A stretch of 64,000 bases of DNA from Bacteroidales bacterium (GCA_023664535.1 JAMPFJ010000004.1:1-64000); one strand, 5' to 3'; shown: positions 8,076 through 18,202, numbered from the stretch's first letter. Notes: generated by a model not told the origin, from the sequence alone. Program-made: numbers and translations.

Positions 8076-10658
8076 CTAAAATGCCTCCTGAACCTTGTAA
8101 CTTATTTTCCCTTGTGCGTCTTCCCTTTTCCTCTCGCTGACGGCAAGCAGAATAAACAGCGCACAACATATGATGCTGACAATACGTGAAAACCGATACC
8201 CCGGTGCTGCATAAGTTATCTCTATCCGATGGCCGCCCTCCCCAAGGGGAAAGCCCACAAATGCGGTATTCACTTTTTCGGCCTCCACCGGCATTCCGTC
8301 TACCTTAATCCGGTATCCCTCCCGGTACGGATAGGAGGAAACAAAATAACCAGCCTCCTCCATTGTAATTTTTCCCCGGAATACGCTTTCTCCATTCCGC
8401 TTTGCCTGTTGTTCCGTCTCCGGCACAACGACATCAGAATGATAAAGGTCGTCCTGATTCATCGTATATACAGCTAAATTATCCACCGTATACCCGCCCT
8501 TTGATGTTTCTATTTCCAGTTCCTCCATATTTTCCCCCGTAGACAGCACGTACACAAAATCATGGTTTTCATTGGGGTACGGGGCTTTCTTCCCCGAAAG
8601 CTTGTTGCTTACCCCGTTAATGCGGATAGTCACCTCTTCTCCCCTGGCACTTTCTACATGAAAGCTTATCACCAGCACCTTTCCGCTAAGGGGACTGGAA
8701 AGGGGAATCGTATAGCTTTCCCTCTCCCCCGATGGATGAAGAAGCCTTGCCTGTCCGTTTTCTTTAAAAAATTCTTCCGGTTTTTCTTTATTCATATGCG
8801 AAAGAAACGGCTTTATGCCATCGTACCTGGTGGAAATAACTGCTCTGCTGCACAGCGCCTCCAGATTTTCCGGAAATTCCAGCTTCTGATAAACCTGTTC
8901 CGCCAGCAGCTCCGTCGTACCGTAGCATACCGGCAAAACCCTTTCGCTTTCCGCCAGAATATAATCCCCTTTCCGGATTATCTTCCGATACCCGAAGGGT
9001 ATGTCGTCCTCCTTGACCAGCAGGTACTTAAGTCCCATAAAATAAGTAAAACACGGATTTTTATCCGGCACCAGGGCAACCCGGTTATTTGTGCTGATGG
9101 GATTATGGATAACGTCGTAACAAAATTTTGCATAGCCGGTATTGGTAACGGACGAATACATTGCCGTTTTACCGGTTTCTCCCCCCGCCAGTAAATTACT
9201 GTTGACAAAATTATTTGCCAGCACGTCAAACCGGTACCGGGAGTCCTTTGCATATTTTGCAATTTCCTCCGTATCAAAATGCTTCTGGCGGTCATCCTCC
9301 GCACGCAGATAATCAACGCCCGCCTGAATACCCATTTTTGAAGCGAGGGGCTTCAAATAGGAGCTTCCCATATTTACTCCGAGACTGACCAGCACCGGCA
9401 TAAGGAGAACCATCCAGAATAAACTTCCCCTTATCCTTTGCGGAATTTTCCCTGTCCGCTGAAAAAAAAGCCACAACGAAAGCAGTATTCCGTCCGCCAA
9501 AATTAACGGCTTCCACGAAGAAGAACAAAGGGGGATTGCACAAAGCAGCAGTGGAATAAGAAAATATTTCTGCTTCCCCTGATATAATTCCTGCAGGGTA
9601 TCCGCTGTAACCAATACCAGCAGGGGCAAAAAGGGAATCAATATTTTTGCCCTTGCATATAAAAATCCGTTGAGGACAAGGGAAACTGCCGGTAATCCCA
9701 TACAAAGAAGCAGGGTAACCGATAAAAACCTCTTCCTTTTCCTCGTCACGGATAACATAAGACAGTACAGGTTAAGGAGTGTCATTCCACATCCATAGGG
9801 GGAATACAGCAGTCCTTTAAAGCTTAAATCCACCGCTTGCAGGGAAACACCGGCAAAGCTTCCCCCATCCTTTTCGTTAGCCAGAATATCCAGTCCGGTA
9901 GGCAGCAGCAAAACCATCGCCATACCGATGGAAACCACTGCTCCCAGCATAAACCTGCCAACCTGCTTTACCAATAAGGCAGTCACTTCCCTCCGCTTTT
10001 TTTCCGCTATGCATTTCTTAACCGATTCCCCGGCAAAAAAACAATGAACCGCATAAAAGCCCAATACCGCCAGACAGGCTATGGCATAGTAAAAGCTGTG
10101 AATATAAATGAAAAACAGTGATACGGTAAGCAGCGCAATCTTCTTTTTTTCGATTAAACGGTCAACACCCATCAGTCCCAGAAGCAGAAAAGGTATATAA
10201 TTTACAAACATAATCTGATGGTGTGCATGGAAAAAACAGGCGGCGGACGCAAGTATAACTGCACCCGCAAAGGCAAATTTCCCCGAAAGCTTCTTTCCCA
10301 GCCATGTATAGCACAAATTAACACTGGCAAGCACGCACAATACCGCATATCCGGCGATAATGTATTTCATCTCCACATCCGGTATCAGGCAGGAAAAAAG
10401 CACATCCGGCCTTAACAGCCCGTAATAAGAAAAATCATAAATGTTAGAGCCGCCGCCTAACTGAATATACTGCGGAACAAGCGAACCGGTTTCCAGCATC
10501 GTCTGTCTTAAGCTCTCCGCAATACTGACATGCTGACTGTACCAATCCCCATTCGAGCCAAAAAACATACCTGCCTTCATGGGCAGAAATAAAAGCAGAA
10601 GCGTAATCCCGGTGAGCAGCGCATGCCGGATTATTGTTGTCGATATTTTGCCATTCAT
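8076..10658 (-). CDS. YfhO-family multi-pass membrane protein, probable lipid-linked sugar transferase
   Basis: A protein of about 860 residues with roughly a dozen hydrophobic helices in the first 480, then a large extracytoplasmic region with jelly-roll-like strands and a last helix near the C-terminus. This is the layout of YfhO proteins, which are GT-C-like enzymes; B. subtilis YfhO helps glycosylate teichoic acid. The ATG at 10658 is preferred over the GTG three codons upstream because AAAGG lies 9 bases before it but only 2 before the GTG. It is paired with the GtrB-like enzyme, suggesting that one makes undecaprenyl-phosphate sugar and the other transfers it to a wall polymer or protein. 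The acceptor is unknown. Confidence 0.85.
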   Translation of the reverse strand: MNGKISTTIIRHALLTGITLLLLFLPMKAGMFFGSNGDWYSQHVSIAESLRQTMLETGSLVPQYIQLGGGSNIYDFSYYGLLRPDVLFSCLIPDVEMKYIIAGYAVLCVLASVNLCYTWLGKKLSGKFAFAGAVILASAACFFHAHHQIMFVNYIPFLLLGLMGVDRLIEKKKIALLTVSLFFIYIHSFYYAIACLAVLGFYAVHCFFAGESVKKCIAEKKRREVTALLVKQVGRFMLGAVVSIGMAMVLLLPTGLDILANEKDGGSFAGVSLQAVDLSFKGLLYSPYGCGMTLLNLYCLMLSVTRKRKRFLSVTLLLCMGLPAVSLVLNGFLYARAKILIPFLPLLVLVTADTLQELYQGKQKYFLIPLLLCAIPLCSSSWKPLILADGILLSLWLFFQRTGKIPQRIRGSLFWMVLLMPVLVSLGVNMGSSYLKPLASKMGIQAGVDYLRAEDDRQKHFDTEEIAKYAKDSRYRFDVLANNFVNSNLLAGGETGKTAMYSSVTNTGYAKFCYDVIHNPISTNNRVALVPDKNPCFTYFMGLKYLLVKEDDIPFGYRKIIRKGDYILAESERVLPVCYGTTELLAEQVYQKLEFPENLEALCSRAVISTRYDGIKPFLSHMNKEKPEEFFKENGQARLLHPSGERESYTIPLSSPLSGKVLVISFHVESARGEEVTIRINGVSNKLSGKKAPYPNENHDFVYVLSTGENMEELEIETSKGGYTVDNLAVYTMNQDDLYHSDVVVPETEQQAKRNGESVFRGKITMEEAGYFVSSYPYREGYRIKVDGMPVEAEKVNTAFVGFPLGEGGHRIEITYAAPGYRFSRIVSIICCALFILLAVSERKREDAQGKISYKVQEAF

Positions 10659-10692
10659 AGCCAACACCCTTTCTATCCATTTCTCGGTATGT

Positions 10693-10757
10693 ATTTTAGC
10701 AGGCGCTCCTTAAAAAAAATAACAAAGAATTCTTAACTTTTCTTAAATAAATCTTAA
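10693..10757 (-). promoter_or_regulatory. Three TTAAGA direct repeats upstream of the YfhO operon
   Basis: The plus strand has TCTTAA at 10731, 10741 and 10752, which read TTAAGA on the minus strand at 10-11-base spacing. Such helical-turn spacing is typical of OmpR/PhoB-type regulator sites. A -10-like TAAAAT lies at 10693-10698 with no good -35, as expected for an activated promoter. The neighbouring response regulator (12141-12848) is an obvious but unproven candidate. Confidence 0.5.
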
Positions 10758-10854
10758 GAAGAAAGGGATGTTATCGGAATACAGAGAGTTCTGTAGAGAA
10801 TTATTGACGAATGTAACATAATCTATACGGAGCAGGGCTCCCAAAAAACAGCAA

Positions 10855-10885
10855 AACTCCTGCAGACGGTCAATCTGCAGGAGTT
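10855..10885 (-). terminator. Intrinsic terminator of the clpB/response regulator/kinase run
   Basis: AACTCCTGCAGA pairs perfectly with TCTGCAGGAGTT around a 7-base loop. On the minus strand it is followed by TTGCTGTTTTTT. It sits 12 bases past the kinase stop codon. Confidence 0.85.
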
Positions 10886-10897
10886 ATCCCCTATCCT

Positions 10898-12172
10898 TTA
10901 TTCACCTTTTACCTGTCTTGGAAACATCAGCTTCGCCTTAAACTGGTCACAGTCAATGGAAATATCAAATTCGCCGCCTAATGCAGCGGTATATGCACTG
11001 ACAATCGCAAGACCTAATCCGCTTCCGTCACTGGTTCTTGCCTCATCCGCCCTGGCAAACCGCTCCACAATATCCTCCTTATTGAAATCCATAAAATACC
11101 CGGCGGTATTGGTGACTTCCATGCAGAGCATTTCCTCCCGGCATATGGTTTTGACAAAAACCCTTGTCCCTTTTGCGGAATACTTAAGCGCATTTTCAAT
11201 CAGATTCTGGCATATCCGGTAAAGATGCAGATTATCACTGATTAGCGTAGTATCTTCTTTTGCCAGCTGTTTCACAAACTGTAAATCACTCTCCTTGATT
11301 CTATCCTCCATATCCGCAAAAATCTGCTCGATTAAACGGTTCAAATCCAAGGATTCCACATGCAGCTCAATATTGCCGCTGCTGGCTTTCGCCAGCGAAA
11401 ACAGGCTTTCTATCATTTCCCTTAGCCTGCCCGCCTTATCGGATATGACCTCCAGATAATCTCTGGCAGTCCCGTTAAGCTCCTCCTTTTTCATCAGCTC
11501 AATATAACCAACCATAGAGGTGAGCGGCGTTTTCAAATCATGGGAGACATTGGTAATTAAATCTACCCTTAACTGGTCGCTTCTCGATACCTTTTCCAGG
11601 CTTTTCCGTTCAATTTCCAATGCCCTGGCAAGATTTTCCCGGTTAATTTCCTCCATATGTTCCATCAATAAACCAAGCTTTCCCAGCATAAAGCGGATTA
11701 CCACCACCTGGCAGATTCCGTACTGAACCATTACGGTGGCAACCATGACATAGCCCGACGCATAGTTAAGATGACCATAATAGTACAATTTGCCTGCCGA
11801 GGCTGCCATATACGAAAAATACCAGCAGGCTATGATTCCGGCTATGATGCCTGCCACTGCCAATACAAGCTGCTGTGTTTTCCACATTTTCCGCCATTCG
11901 CGATAATAGCTCTCACTCACCGGCAGCCAGCCCCCGTATTTTTTCTCCAGAAATGCACCCAGTATATGTACCGTACCCAGCCCGAGGAAAATATTTGCAA
12001 TTGCGCCATAAAACAATGCGTCCCCTGTATAATGTGAACCTCTGTATGCAATGAGAACATGACAGAAAAGCAGTCCCGGCACCGTGAACAGGACACCCAG
12101 CAGGATTTTCCAGTGCCGTTTTAAAAATCCGCCTGCTTTTTTAATTATATTTTTCCATTTTGTAGCCAACAC
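10898..12172 (-). CDS. Sensor histidine kinase, VanS-like
   Basis: Membrane kinase of 424 residues that should phosphorylate the adjoining OmpR-type regulator. Four hydrophobic segments lie at about 20-45, 55-75, 98-120 and 130-155. The HisKA motif SHDLKTPLTS is near 210, the N-box ICQNLIENALKYS near 310, and the G-box GSGLGLAIVSAY near 385. It has no large extracytoplasmic domain, so it probably senses a membrane-level signal. The start is a GTG inside the end of the regulator gene (32-base overlap), implying translational coupling. A strong terminator follows. Confidence 0.9.
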   Translation of the reverse strand: MLATKWKNIIKKAGGFLKRHWKILLGVLFTVPGLLFCHVLIAYRGSHYTGDALFYGAIANIFLGLGTVHILGAFLEKKYGGWLPVSESYYREWRKMWKTQQLVLAVAGIIAGIIACWYFSYMAASAGKLYYYGHLNYASGYVMVATVMVQYGICQVVVIRFMLGKLGLLMEHMEEINRENLARALEIERKSLEKVSRSDQLRVDLITNVSHDLKTPLTSMVGYIELMKKEELNGTARDYLEVISDKAGRLREMIESLFSLAKASSGNIELHVESLDLNRLIEQIFADMEDRIKESDLQFVKQLAKEDTTLISDNLHLYRICQNLIENALKYSAKGTRVFVKTICREEMLCMEVTNTAGYFMDFNKEDIVERFARADEARTSDGSGLGLAIVSAYTAALGGEFDISIDCDQFKAKLMFPRQVKGE

Positions 12173-12848
12173 CCCACACCACCTTTATATACCGCGGATT
12201 TTTTGTATCTATCTCAATTTTTTCCCGGATATGGCGGATATGTACCATGACGGTATTTTCCACCGCATAAACCGCCGTTTCTTCCCATACGTTTTCATAA
12301 ATCTGCTCCGCCGAAAAGACCTGGCCGGTATGCTCCATCAACAACAAGAGAATCTTATATTCCTTTGCCGTCAGCTTTACCTCCTCCCCCTCCACAATGA
12401 TGAGCCGCTGCTTTTTGTCCAGAACCAGACCACCGTTTACAATGGTATCCCCGTCTGCCTTCGGGGCGCTTCCTCCCCATGTATGGTAACGTCTTAACTG
12501 CGCCTTTATCCTGGCAGTCAGCTCCGCCGGATTATAGGGTTTACTGATATAATCATCCGCCCCCAGCACCAGACCGGAAACCTTATCGCTTTCCTCCGTT
12601 TTCGCCGATAAAATAATGACGGGAATCTTTATATGTTCCCTGATTTTCATCAGGGTGGATAAACCGTTCAGCCTCGGCATCATCACATCCAGCAAAATTA
12701 AATCGACGTGGTTTTTCTCCAATACATCCAGAGCTTCCATTCCGTCATAAGCTTTTACAATCCGGTACCCCTCAAGCTTTAACAGCTCCCCCAGAGAATA
12801 TACGATTTCTTTATTGTTATACCGGTAGATGGAGCTGCTGCGTCCCAT
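12141..12848 (-). CDS. OmpR-family response regulator with altered receiver N-terminus
   Basis: Two-domain regulator of 235 residues: receiver (1-118) and winged-helix DNA-binding domain (about 138-233, ending VVWGVGYKME). The phospho-Asp54 in LLDVMMP, Ser81 and Lys103 in SKP are present. The usual first strand with its acidic pair (ILIVDD) is missing; the chain reads IYRYNNKEIV instead. The ATG is only 21 bases after the clpB stop, in the same frame, and those bases hold no Shine-Dalgarno sequence or promoter. I suspect a deletion joined the clpB end to a 5'-truncated regulator gene, or that this is a phosphorylation-independent receiver. The true start is uncertain. Confidence 0.82.
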   Translation of the reverse strand: MGRSSSIYRYNNKEIVYSLGELLKLEGYRIVKAYDGMEALDVLEKNHVDLILLDVMMPRLNGLSTLMKIREHIKIPVIILSAKTEESDKVSGLVLGADDYISKPYNPAELTARIKAQLRRYHTWGGSAPKADGDTIVNGGLVLDKKQRLIIVEGEEVKLTAKEYKILLLLMEHTGQVFSAEQIYENVWEETAVYAVENTVMVHIRHIREKIEIDTKNPRYIKVVWGVGYKMEKYN

Positions 12849-12869
12849 GGGGAAAACGACTGTTTTTGT

Positions 12870-15446
12870 TTACCTTGCCGCCAGCATCCCGGCTTCCACA
12901 TCCACCGTAACCGTATCCTCCATACCGACCTCTCCGGAAAGAATCCGCTTTGCCACCAGCGTATCCACATTCTTTTGCAGATAACGTTTAAGCGGTCTTG
13001 CCCCATATACCGAATCGTAGCCGTGTTCCAGAATATACTGCTTTGCTGCCTCAGTAATCACAAGAGAAATTTCTTTCTCAGCAAGGCGTTTGTTTAATTC
13101 CCCAATAAGCAAATCAATGATGCTTCCGATATCCTTTCTGCTTAACGGCTTAAAGAGGATTGTCTCGTCCAGACGGTTTAAAAACTCCGGGCGGAAATGC
13201 AGCTTTAATTCATCCAGCACCTGTTTTTCTGCCTGCTCCGTAATCTCCCCCTCCTCGTCAATTCCCTCCAGCAAAAAGGACGAACCGATGTTAGAGGTCA
13301 TAATCAGAATCGTATTTTTGAAATCCACCGTCTTTCCCTTTGCATCCGTAATGCGTCCGTCATCCAATACCTGTAGCAGTACATTAAATACATCCGGATG
13401 CGCCTTTTCAATCTCATCAAATAAAACCACGGAATAGGGTTTTCTTCTCACTGCTTCGGTAAGCTGTCCGCCCTCATCATATCCCACATAGCCCGGAGGC
13501 GCTCCAATCAGCCTTGCCACGGAATGCTTTTCCATATACTCGCTCATATCAATGCGGACCATATTCGCCTCATTGTCAAACAACGCCTGTGCCAGCGTTT
13601 TGGCAAGCTCGGTTTTTCCCACGCCGGTAGGTCCTAAAAACAGAAATGAGCCGATAGGCTTGGTTGCATCCTTGATGCCTGCCCGGGAACGGATAATGGA
13701 ATCCGAAACCAGCTCCACCGCCTCATCCTGCCCCACAACCCGCTTATGCAGTTCGTCCGCCAGATGAAGCGTCTTATTCCGCTCACTCTCCGTCAGCTTG
13801 GAAACCGGGATTCCTGTCCACTTGGAAACAATACCGGCAATTTCCTCCTCAGATACACTCTCATGCACCAGATTTTTTTCCTTATTTCCCTCTTTGCCCT
13901 CCAGCTCCGTCAGCTGCTTTTGCAGCTCCGGCAGTTTCCCATATTGCAGCTCCGCAGCCTTATTCAAATCATAATTGCGCTGTGCTATCTGAATCTCGTT
14001 ATTTACCTGTTCAATCTGCTCCTTCAAGCCCCTTACCTTGTCAACACCCATTTTTTCATTATCCCAGTCGGCTTTCATCACAGCAAAATTTTCCTTCAGC
14101 TCCCGCAGCTCCTCCTGCAGCTTCTCCAGTCTTTCCCTGCTTAATCTGTCCTCTTCATTCTTAAGCGCCGCCTCTTCAATTTCCAGCTGCATCATCCGTC
14201 GGCTGATTTCGTCCAGCTCCACCGGCATGGAGTCCAGCTCGGTCTTTATCAGGGCGCATGCCTCATCCACCAAATCTATTGCCTTATCCGGCAAAAAACG
14301 GTCGGTAATATAACGGTTGGATAACGTTGCCGCCGCCACAATGGCGCTGTCCGTAATCTTGACCCCGTGATATACTTCATAGCGGTTTTTCAACCCTCTT
14401 AAAATGGAAATCGTGTCCTCTACCGTCGGTTCATTTACCATAACCGGCTGGAATCTCCGTTCCAGCGCCGCATCGGTCTCAATATATTTCCGGTACTCAT
14501 CCAGCGTGGTTGCACCGATACAGTGCAGCTCGCCTCTCGCCAACATCGGCTTTAACATGTTGCCGGCGTCCATCGCCCCGTCGGATTTGCCCGCACCGAC
14601 AATCGTATGCAGCTCGTCAATAAATAAAATAATTTCCCCGTCGGAATTTTTTACCTCATCCAAAACCGCTTTCAGGCGCTCCTCGAACTCGCCGCGGTAC
14701 TTGGCTCCGGCAATCAAAGCGCCCATATCCAGTGCAAATATCTGTTTATCCTTAAGCCCTTCCGGTACATCCCCTCTGACAATGCGCTGGGCAAGACCTT
14801 CTACCGCCGCTGTTTTACCGACTCCCGGTTCGCCAATCAGTACCGGATTATTTTTTGTCTTTCTGGAGAGAATCCGGATAATATTCCGGATTTCCGCATC
14901 TCTGCCGATAACCGGGTCAAGCTTCTGCTCTTTTGCCCGTTTCACCAAATCATAACCGTATTTCTCCAGGCTGTCATAAACCGCTTCCGGATTGTCGCTT
15001 TCCACCTTCTGGTTTCCTCTCACCTCTGCCAACGCCCGCAAAAACCGTTCCGAGGTAATGCCATAACCCATAAACAGCCCTTTCAGCGCCTTATTGGGAT
15101 ACTTTAGCAAGGCAAGAAAAATGTGTTCCACGGAGATATAGGAATCTCCCATCTGCTTTGCTTCCTTTTCGGCATGAACAAAGGTTTTTTGAAAGTCCGA
15201 GCTGGTAAACAGATTTCCACCGGAAACCTTCGGACGGAATGCCACCAGCTTCTCCGCCTCTCCCGAAAAATGAGCCAAATCTATGTCCATTTTCTCGATT
15301 AGCCTGGCAATCAGGCTGTCATCAACCGTCAGCAGGCTGTATAAGATATGCTCCTGGTCAATTTCCTGATTATTGTATTCATAGGCAAGCTTCTCACAAT
15401 TTTCCACTACTTCTAATGATTTCTTCGTAAATTTTTCTGCATTCAT
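12870..15446 (-). CDS. clpB: ATP-dependent disaggregase ClpB
   Basis: Hexameric AAA+ chaperone that, with DnaK, rescues aggregated proteins in the cytosol. It has the N-terminal Clp repeat domain (about 1-145), a first ATPase with GEPGVGKTA near 198, a long coiled-coil middle domain (about 390-520) that separates ClpB from ClpA, and a second ATPase with GPTGVGKTE near 600. The ATG at 15446 is chosen over the one at 15479 because GGAAGGTGG lies just upstream of it, and the product then begins [10 protein letters not shown], as usual for the family. Transcription should be repressed by HrcA through the CIRCE element at 15542-15568. Confidence 0.97.
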   Translation of the reverse strand: MNAEKFTKKSLEVVENCEKLAYEYNNQEIDQEHILYSLLTVDDSLIARLIEKMDIDLAHFSGEAEKLVAFRPKVSGGNLFTSSDFQKTFVHAEKEAKQMGDSYISVEHIFLALLKYPNKALKGLFMGYGITSERFLRALAEVRGNQKVESDNPEAVYDSLEKYGYDLVKRAKEQKLDPVIGRDAEIRNIIRILSRKTKNNPVLIGEPGVGKTAAVEGLAQRIVRGDVPEGLKDKQIFALDMGALIAGAKYRGEFEERLKAVLDEVKNSDGEIILFIDELHTIVGAGKSDGAMDAGNMLKPMLARGELHCIGATTLDEYRKYIETDAALERRFQPVMVNEPTVEDTISILRGLKNRYEVYHGVKITDSAIVAAATLSNRYITDRFLPDKAIDLVDEACALIKTELDSMPVELDEISRRMMQLEIEEAALKNEEDRLSRERLEKLQEELRELKENFAVMKADWDNEKMGVDKVRGLKEQIEQVNNEIQIAQRNYDLNKAAELQYGKLPELQKQLTELEGKEGNKEKNLVHESVSEEEIAGIVSKWTGIPVSKLTESERNKTLHLADELHKRVVGQDEAVELVSDSIIRSRAGIKDATKPIGSFLFLGPTGVGKTELAKTLAQALFDNEANMVRIDMSEYMEKHSVARLIGAPPGYVGYDEGGQLTEAVRRKPYSVVLFDEIEKAHPDVFNVLLQVLDDGRITDAKGKTVDFKNTILIMTSNIGSSFLLEGIDEEGEITEQAEKQVLDELKLHFRPEFLNRLDETILFKPLSRKDIGSIIDLLIGELNKRLAEKEISLVITEAAKQYILEHGYDSVYGARPLKRYLQKNVDTLVAKRILSGEVGMEDTVTVDVEAGMLAAR

Positions 15447-15490
15447 CGCATTCCCACCTTCCTGTTCACGAAAACTCATCCCTGTTAGTA

Positions 15491-15506
15491 TGCCGGATTT
15501 CCGGCA
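15491..15506. other. Small perfect hairpin in the clpB leader
   Basis: The plus strand reads TGCCGGATTTCCGGCA, a tight inverted repeat about 45 bases before the clpB ATG and downstream of the predicted transcription start. It could stabilise the mRNA or affect translation. It has no T run, so it is not a terminator. Confidence 0.4.
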
Positions 15507-15525
15507 TTTCTTTCCTTACAAGGAT

Positions 15526-15554
15526 AAGATACCACCATTTGTTAGCACTGTCAA
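15526..15554 (-). promoter_or_regulatory. Predicted sigma-A promoter of clpB
   Basis: Minus strand TTGACA (15549-15554), exactly 17 bases, then TATCTT (15526-15531). The -35 box lies inside the CIRCE operator, so HrcA binding would block RNA polymerase directly. Confidence 0.8.
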
Positions 15555-15568
15555 TAGATGAGTGCTAA
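15542..15568. promoter_or_regulatory. CIRCE operator of clpB
   Basis: TTAGCACTG, nine bases, GAGTGCTAA. This matches the CIRCE consensus (TTAGCACTC-N9-GAGTGCTAA) at 17 of 18 positions. CIRCE is bound by the heat-shock repressor HrcA. Confidence 0.9.
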
Positions 15569-15605
15569 AATTGTCAGATTATTTATGCTTAACTGCCGTT
15601 AGTGC

Positions 15606-15693
15606 GTTTACTTTTACTAACTTTCACGTTTAGTATTGACTTCACTCCCGGAATGTGTATAATGGTCTTGTTGTGTGTTTAGTAAAAGTAAAC
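15606..15693. promoter_or_regulatory. Promoter and paired inverted operators of the pot operon
   Basis: A promoter TTGACT (15636-15641), 16 bases, TATAAT (15658-15663) is bracketed by GTTTACTTTTACTAAC (15606-15621) and its inverted copy GTTTAGTAAAAGTAAAC (15677-15693). Each copy is itself a partial dyad ending in GTTTA and TAAAC. The arrangement suggests two regulator dimers, perhaps looping, with the first gene's XRE/cupin protein as the likely autoregulator (inference). Confidence 0.75.
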
Positions 15694-15749
15694 TGAAAGT
15701 TTATTGTTGATAATCCATACCAAATACGGATGGAGATAAAGGAGACGCT

Positions 15750-16286
15750 ATGGATATCGGTCATAAAATTAAAATACTCCGGGTTGCCAAAAATCTTACA
15801 CAGGAGGAGCTTGCAGACAGAGCCGAGCTTTCAAAAGGGTTTATCTCCCAAGTGGAGCGGAATCTGACCTCACCCTCCATTGCAACGTTGATAGATATTC
15901 TGCAATGCCTGGGAACAAACCTCAAAGACTTTTTTAATGACGAGGTGGATGAACAGATTGTCTTCCGCCAGGAGGACTATTTTGAAAAAACGGATGAAGA
16001 GCTGGGAAACCGGATTGAATGGATTATTCCCAACGCACAGAAAAATGAAATGGAGCCAATCCGGCTGACCTTAACGCCCAACGGCTCTACCTATCCGGAT
16101 TTACCCCATGAAGGGGAAGAATTTGGTTACGTCCTTAGCGGAAGCATTCTGATACATATCGGAAACCAGCTCCATAAAGCGAAAAAGGGAGAAGCCTTTT
16201 ACTTTACTCCCTCGGGCAGACACTATATTGAAGCCGGCAAAAGCGGGGCGGTAATCCTCTGGGTATCCAGTCCCCCCAGCTTTTAA
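15750..16286 (+). CDS. XRE-family transcriptional regulator with C-terminal cupin domain
   Basis: A 178-residue DNA-binding protein. The N-terminal helix-turn-helix spans about 4-62 (IKILRVAKNLTQEELADRAE, then SKGFISQVERNLTSPS) and the cupin barrel about 105-178. This PuuR-like architecture is common among regulators of polyamine genes, where the cupin senses the ligand. It is the first gene of the pot operon, 25 bases or so ahead of potA, with AAAGGAGA before its ATG. It probably represses its own operon through the inverted sites around the promoter when polyamine is abundant. The ligand is inferred from context only. Confidence 0.88.
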   Translation: MDIGHKIKILRVAKNLTQEELADRAELSKGFISQVERNLTSPSIATLIDILQCLGTNLKDFFNDEVDEQIVFRQEDYFEKTDEELGNRIEWIIPNAQKNEMEPIRLTLTPNGSTYPDLPHEGEEFGYVLSGSILIHIGNQLHKAKKGEAFYFTPSGRHYIEAGKSGAVILWVSSPPSF

Positions 16287-16317
16287 TTACAGTAAAGATT
16301 AAGGAGGACTGTTGTCC

Positions 16318-17391
16318 ATGGCAAATAAATTGATTGATTTGGTAAACATTAGCAAATCCTACGGCGAGCATATCGTCCTGGACGATTTGAATCTCTATAT
16401 CCGGGAAAACGAGTTTCTGACCCTGCTTGGACCTTCCGGATGCGGAAAAACCACAACCCTGCGGATTATCGGTGGCTTTGAACAGCCGGACGCCGGTAAG
16501 GTAATGCTGGACGGCAGGGATATTACCGATGTTCCGCCGAACAAACGGCAGTTAAACACGGTATTCCAGAAATATGCACTATTTACCCATATGACCATTG
16601 CAGAGAACATCGCATTTGGTCTGAAGCTCAAAAATAAAAGCGCTGCCTACATCAACGATAAAATTAAATATGCGTTAAAATTAGTCAATCTGGACGGTTA
16701 TGAAAACCGCAAGCCGGATTCCTTAAGCGGCGGTCAGCAGCAAAGAATCGCTATTGCCCGCGCTATCGTAAACGAGCCCCGAATCCTTTTGCTGGATGAA
16801 CCTTTAGGCGCATTGGATTTGAAGCTCAGACAGGACATGCAGTATGAGCTTATCCGTCTGAAAAACGAGCTGGGAATCACTTTTATTTATGTGACTCATG
16901 ACCAGGAAGAGGCGCTTACCATGAGCGATACCATCGTGGTAATGAACCAGGGGTATATTCAGCAGATTGGCACACCGGAGGATATCTATAACGAGCCGCA
17001 AAATGCCTTTGTGGCGGATTTTATCGGTGACAGTAATTTAATTGATGCGGTAATGCTGGAGGACCGTCTGGTTTCTTTTCTGAACGCAAAATGGAAATGC
17101 GTAGATGAGGGCTTTGGCTCCAATAAGCCGGTGGATGTCGTCATCCGTCCCGAGGATGTAGTATTATGTAAACCTGAGGAGGGAGCCATTTCCGGAGAGG
17201 TCACCCATGTCATTTTTAAAGGCGTCCACTATGAAATGGAAATCCTGGCAGGCGGTTTTGAATGGCTGGTTCATTCCACCGTTATGCATCCTGTGGGGGA
17301 ACGGGTCGGCATTACCGTAGACCCGTTTAATATCCAGATTATGAACAAACCGGAATCCGAAGATGAGGAGGTAGCCTATCTTGAAGAGTAA
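16318..17391 (+). CDS. potA: Spermidine/putrescine ABC transporter ATP-binding protein
   Basis: ATPase that powers polyamine import. Walker [10 protein letters not shown] is near residue 38, Q-loop [10 protein letters not shown] near 83, signature LSGGQQQR near 136, Walker [13 protein letters not shown] near 155 and the H-loop THD near 195. A TOBE domain follows from about 275. The start is set at the ATG at 16318, 10 bases after AAGGAGG, rather than the upstream TTG. The gene overlaps potB by 11 bases. Confidence 0.95.
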   Translation: MANKLIDLVNISKSYGEHIVLDDLNLYIRENEFLTLLGPSGCGKTTTLRIIGGFEQPDAGKVMLDGRDITDVPPNKRQLNTVFQKYALFTHMTIAENIAFGLKLKNKSAAYINDKIKYALKLVNLDGYENRKPDSLSGGQQQRIAIARAIVNEPRILLLDEPLGALDLKLRQDMQYELIRLKNELGITFIYVTHDQEEALTMSDTIVVMNQGYIQQIGTPEDIYNEPQNAFVADFIGDSNLIDAVMLEDRLVSFLNAKWKCVDEGFGSNKPVDVVIRPEDVVLCKPEEGAISGEVTHVIFKGVHYEMEILAGGFEWLVHSTVMHPVGERVGITVDPFNIQIMNKPESEDEEVAYLEE

Positions 17392-18202
17392 ACACAGCAA
17401 ATGGCTTTCCGTACCTTTTGTGATATGGTCCGTCCTTTTTATCCTGATTCCCCTTGTCATGATATTCTATTACGGCTTTGTGGATGCCGAAGGACGGTTT
17501 ACCCTGGAAAATATTTTATCCATTACTGCGCCGGAGCACTTGAAAGCACTGGGGTTATCCGTTTTATTATCCCTCATTGCCACCGTCATCTGCCTGATTC
17601 TTGCCTACCCGTTATCCATGATTTTGTCACGGCTTGGCGTAAACCAGAGCAGTTTTATTGTATTGATTTTCATCCTCCCCATGTGGATGAACTTTCTGCT
17701 GCGCACCCTCGCATGGCAGACGCTGCTGGAAAAAACCGGAGTACTGAACGCCATTCTGTCCTTCCTGCATCTGCCGGCATTAAATATTATCAATACCCCT
17801 TATGCGATTATTCTTGGCATGGTCTATAATTTCCTGCCCTTTATGGTGCTGCCCATATACAATTCCCTAATCAAGCTTGACCGGGATGTCATCAATGCGG
17901 CAAGGGATTTAGGCGCAAACGGCATACAGACCTTTACCATGGTCATTTTCCCGTTAACCCTGCCCGGGGTAATCAGCGGTATTACCATGGTATTTATTCC
18001 TGCGCTTACTACCTTTATTATCTCCAATCTGCTGGGCGGCAGCAAAATATTACTAATCGGCAATGTTATTGAACAGGAATTTACCCAGGCTGGAAATTGG
18101 AATCTGGGAAGCGGATTATCACTGATTATGATGATTTTTATTATTATCAGCATGGCGGCTTCCACTGTATTTGACAAAGACGGGGAGGGAAGCTTACTCT
18201 GA
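17381..18202 (+). CDS. potB: Spermidine/putrescine ABC transporter permease PotB
   Basis: Membrane subunit of 273 residues with six predicted helices. The EAA loop, which docks on PotA, is visible as [20 protein letters not shown] near 170-190. It appears to start at a TTG inside the end of potA, with GAGGAGG 9 bases upstream, so translation is coupled. The stop shares a base with the potCD start (TGATG). Confidence 0.94.
   Translation: MKSKHSKWLSVPFVIWSVLFILIPLVMIFYYGFVDAEGRFTLENILSITAPEHLKALGLSVLLSLIATVICLILAYPLSMILSRLGVNQSSFIVLIFILPMWMNFLLRTLAWQTLLEKTGVLNAILSFLHLPALNIINTPYAIILGMVYNFLPFMVLPIYNSLIKLDRDVINAARDLGANGIQTFTMVIFPLTLPGVISGITMVFIPALTTFIISNLLGGSKILLIGNVIEQEFTQAGNWNLGSGLSLIMMIFIIISMAASTVFDKDGEGSLL

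Noticed and set aside
12779..13006. 75-codon frame crossing the clpB/regulator junction
   Set aside because: It is antisense-free but out of frame with both genes, Trp- and Arg-rich, and resembles no protein. It is a shadow frame.
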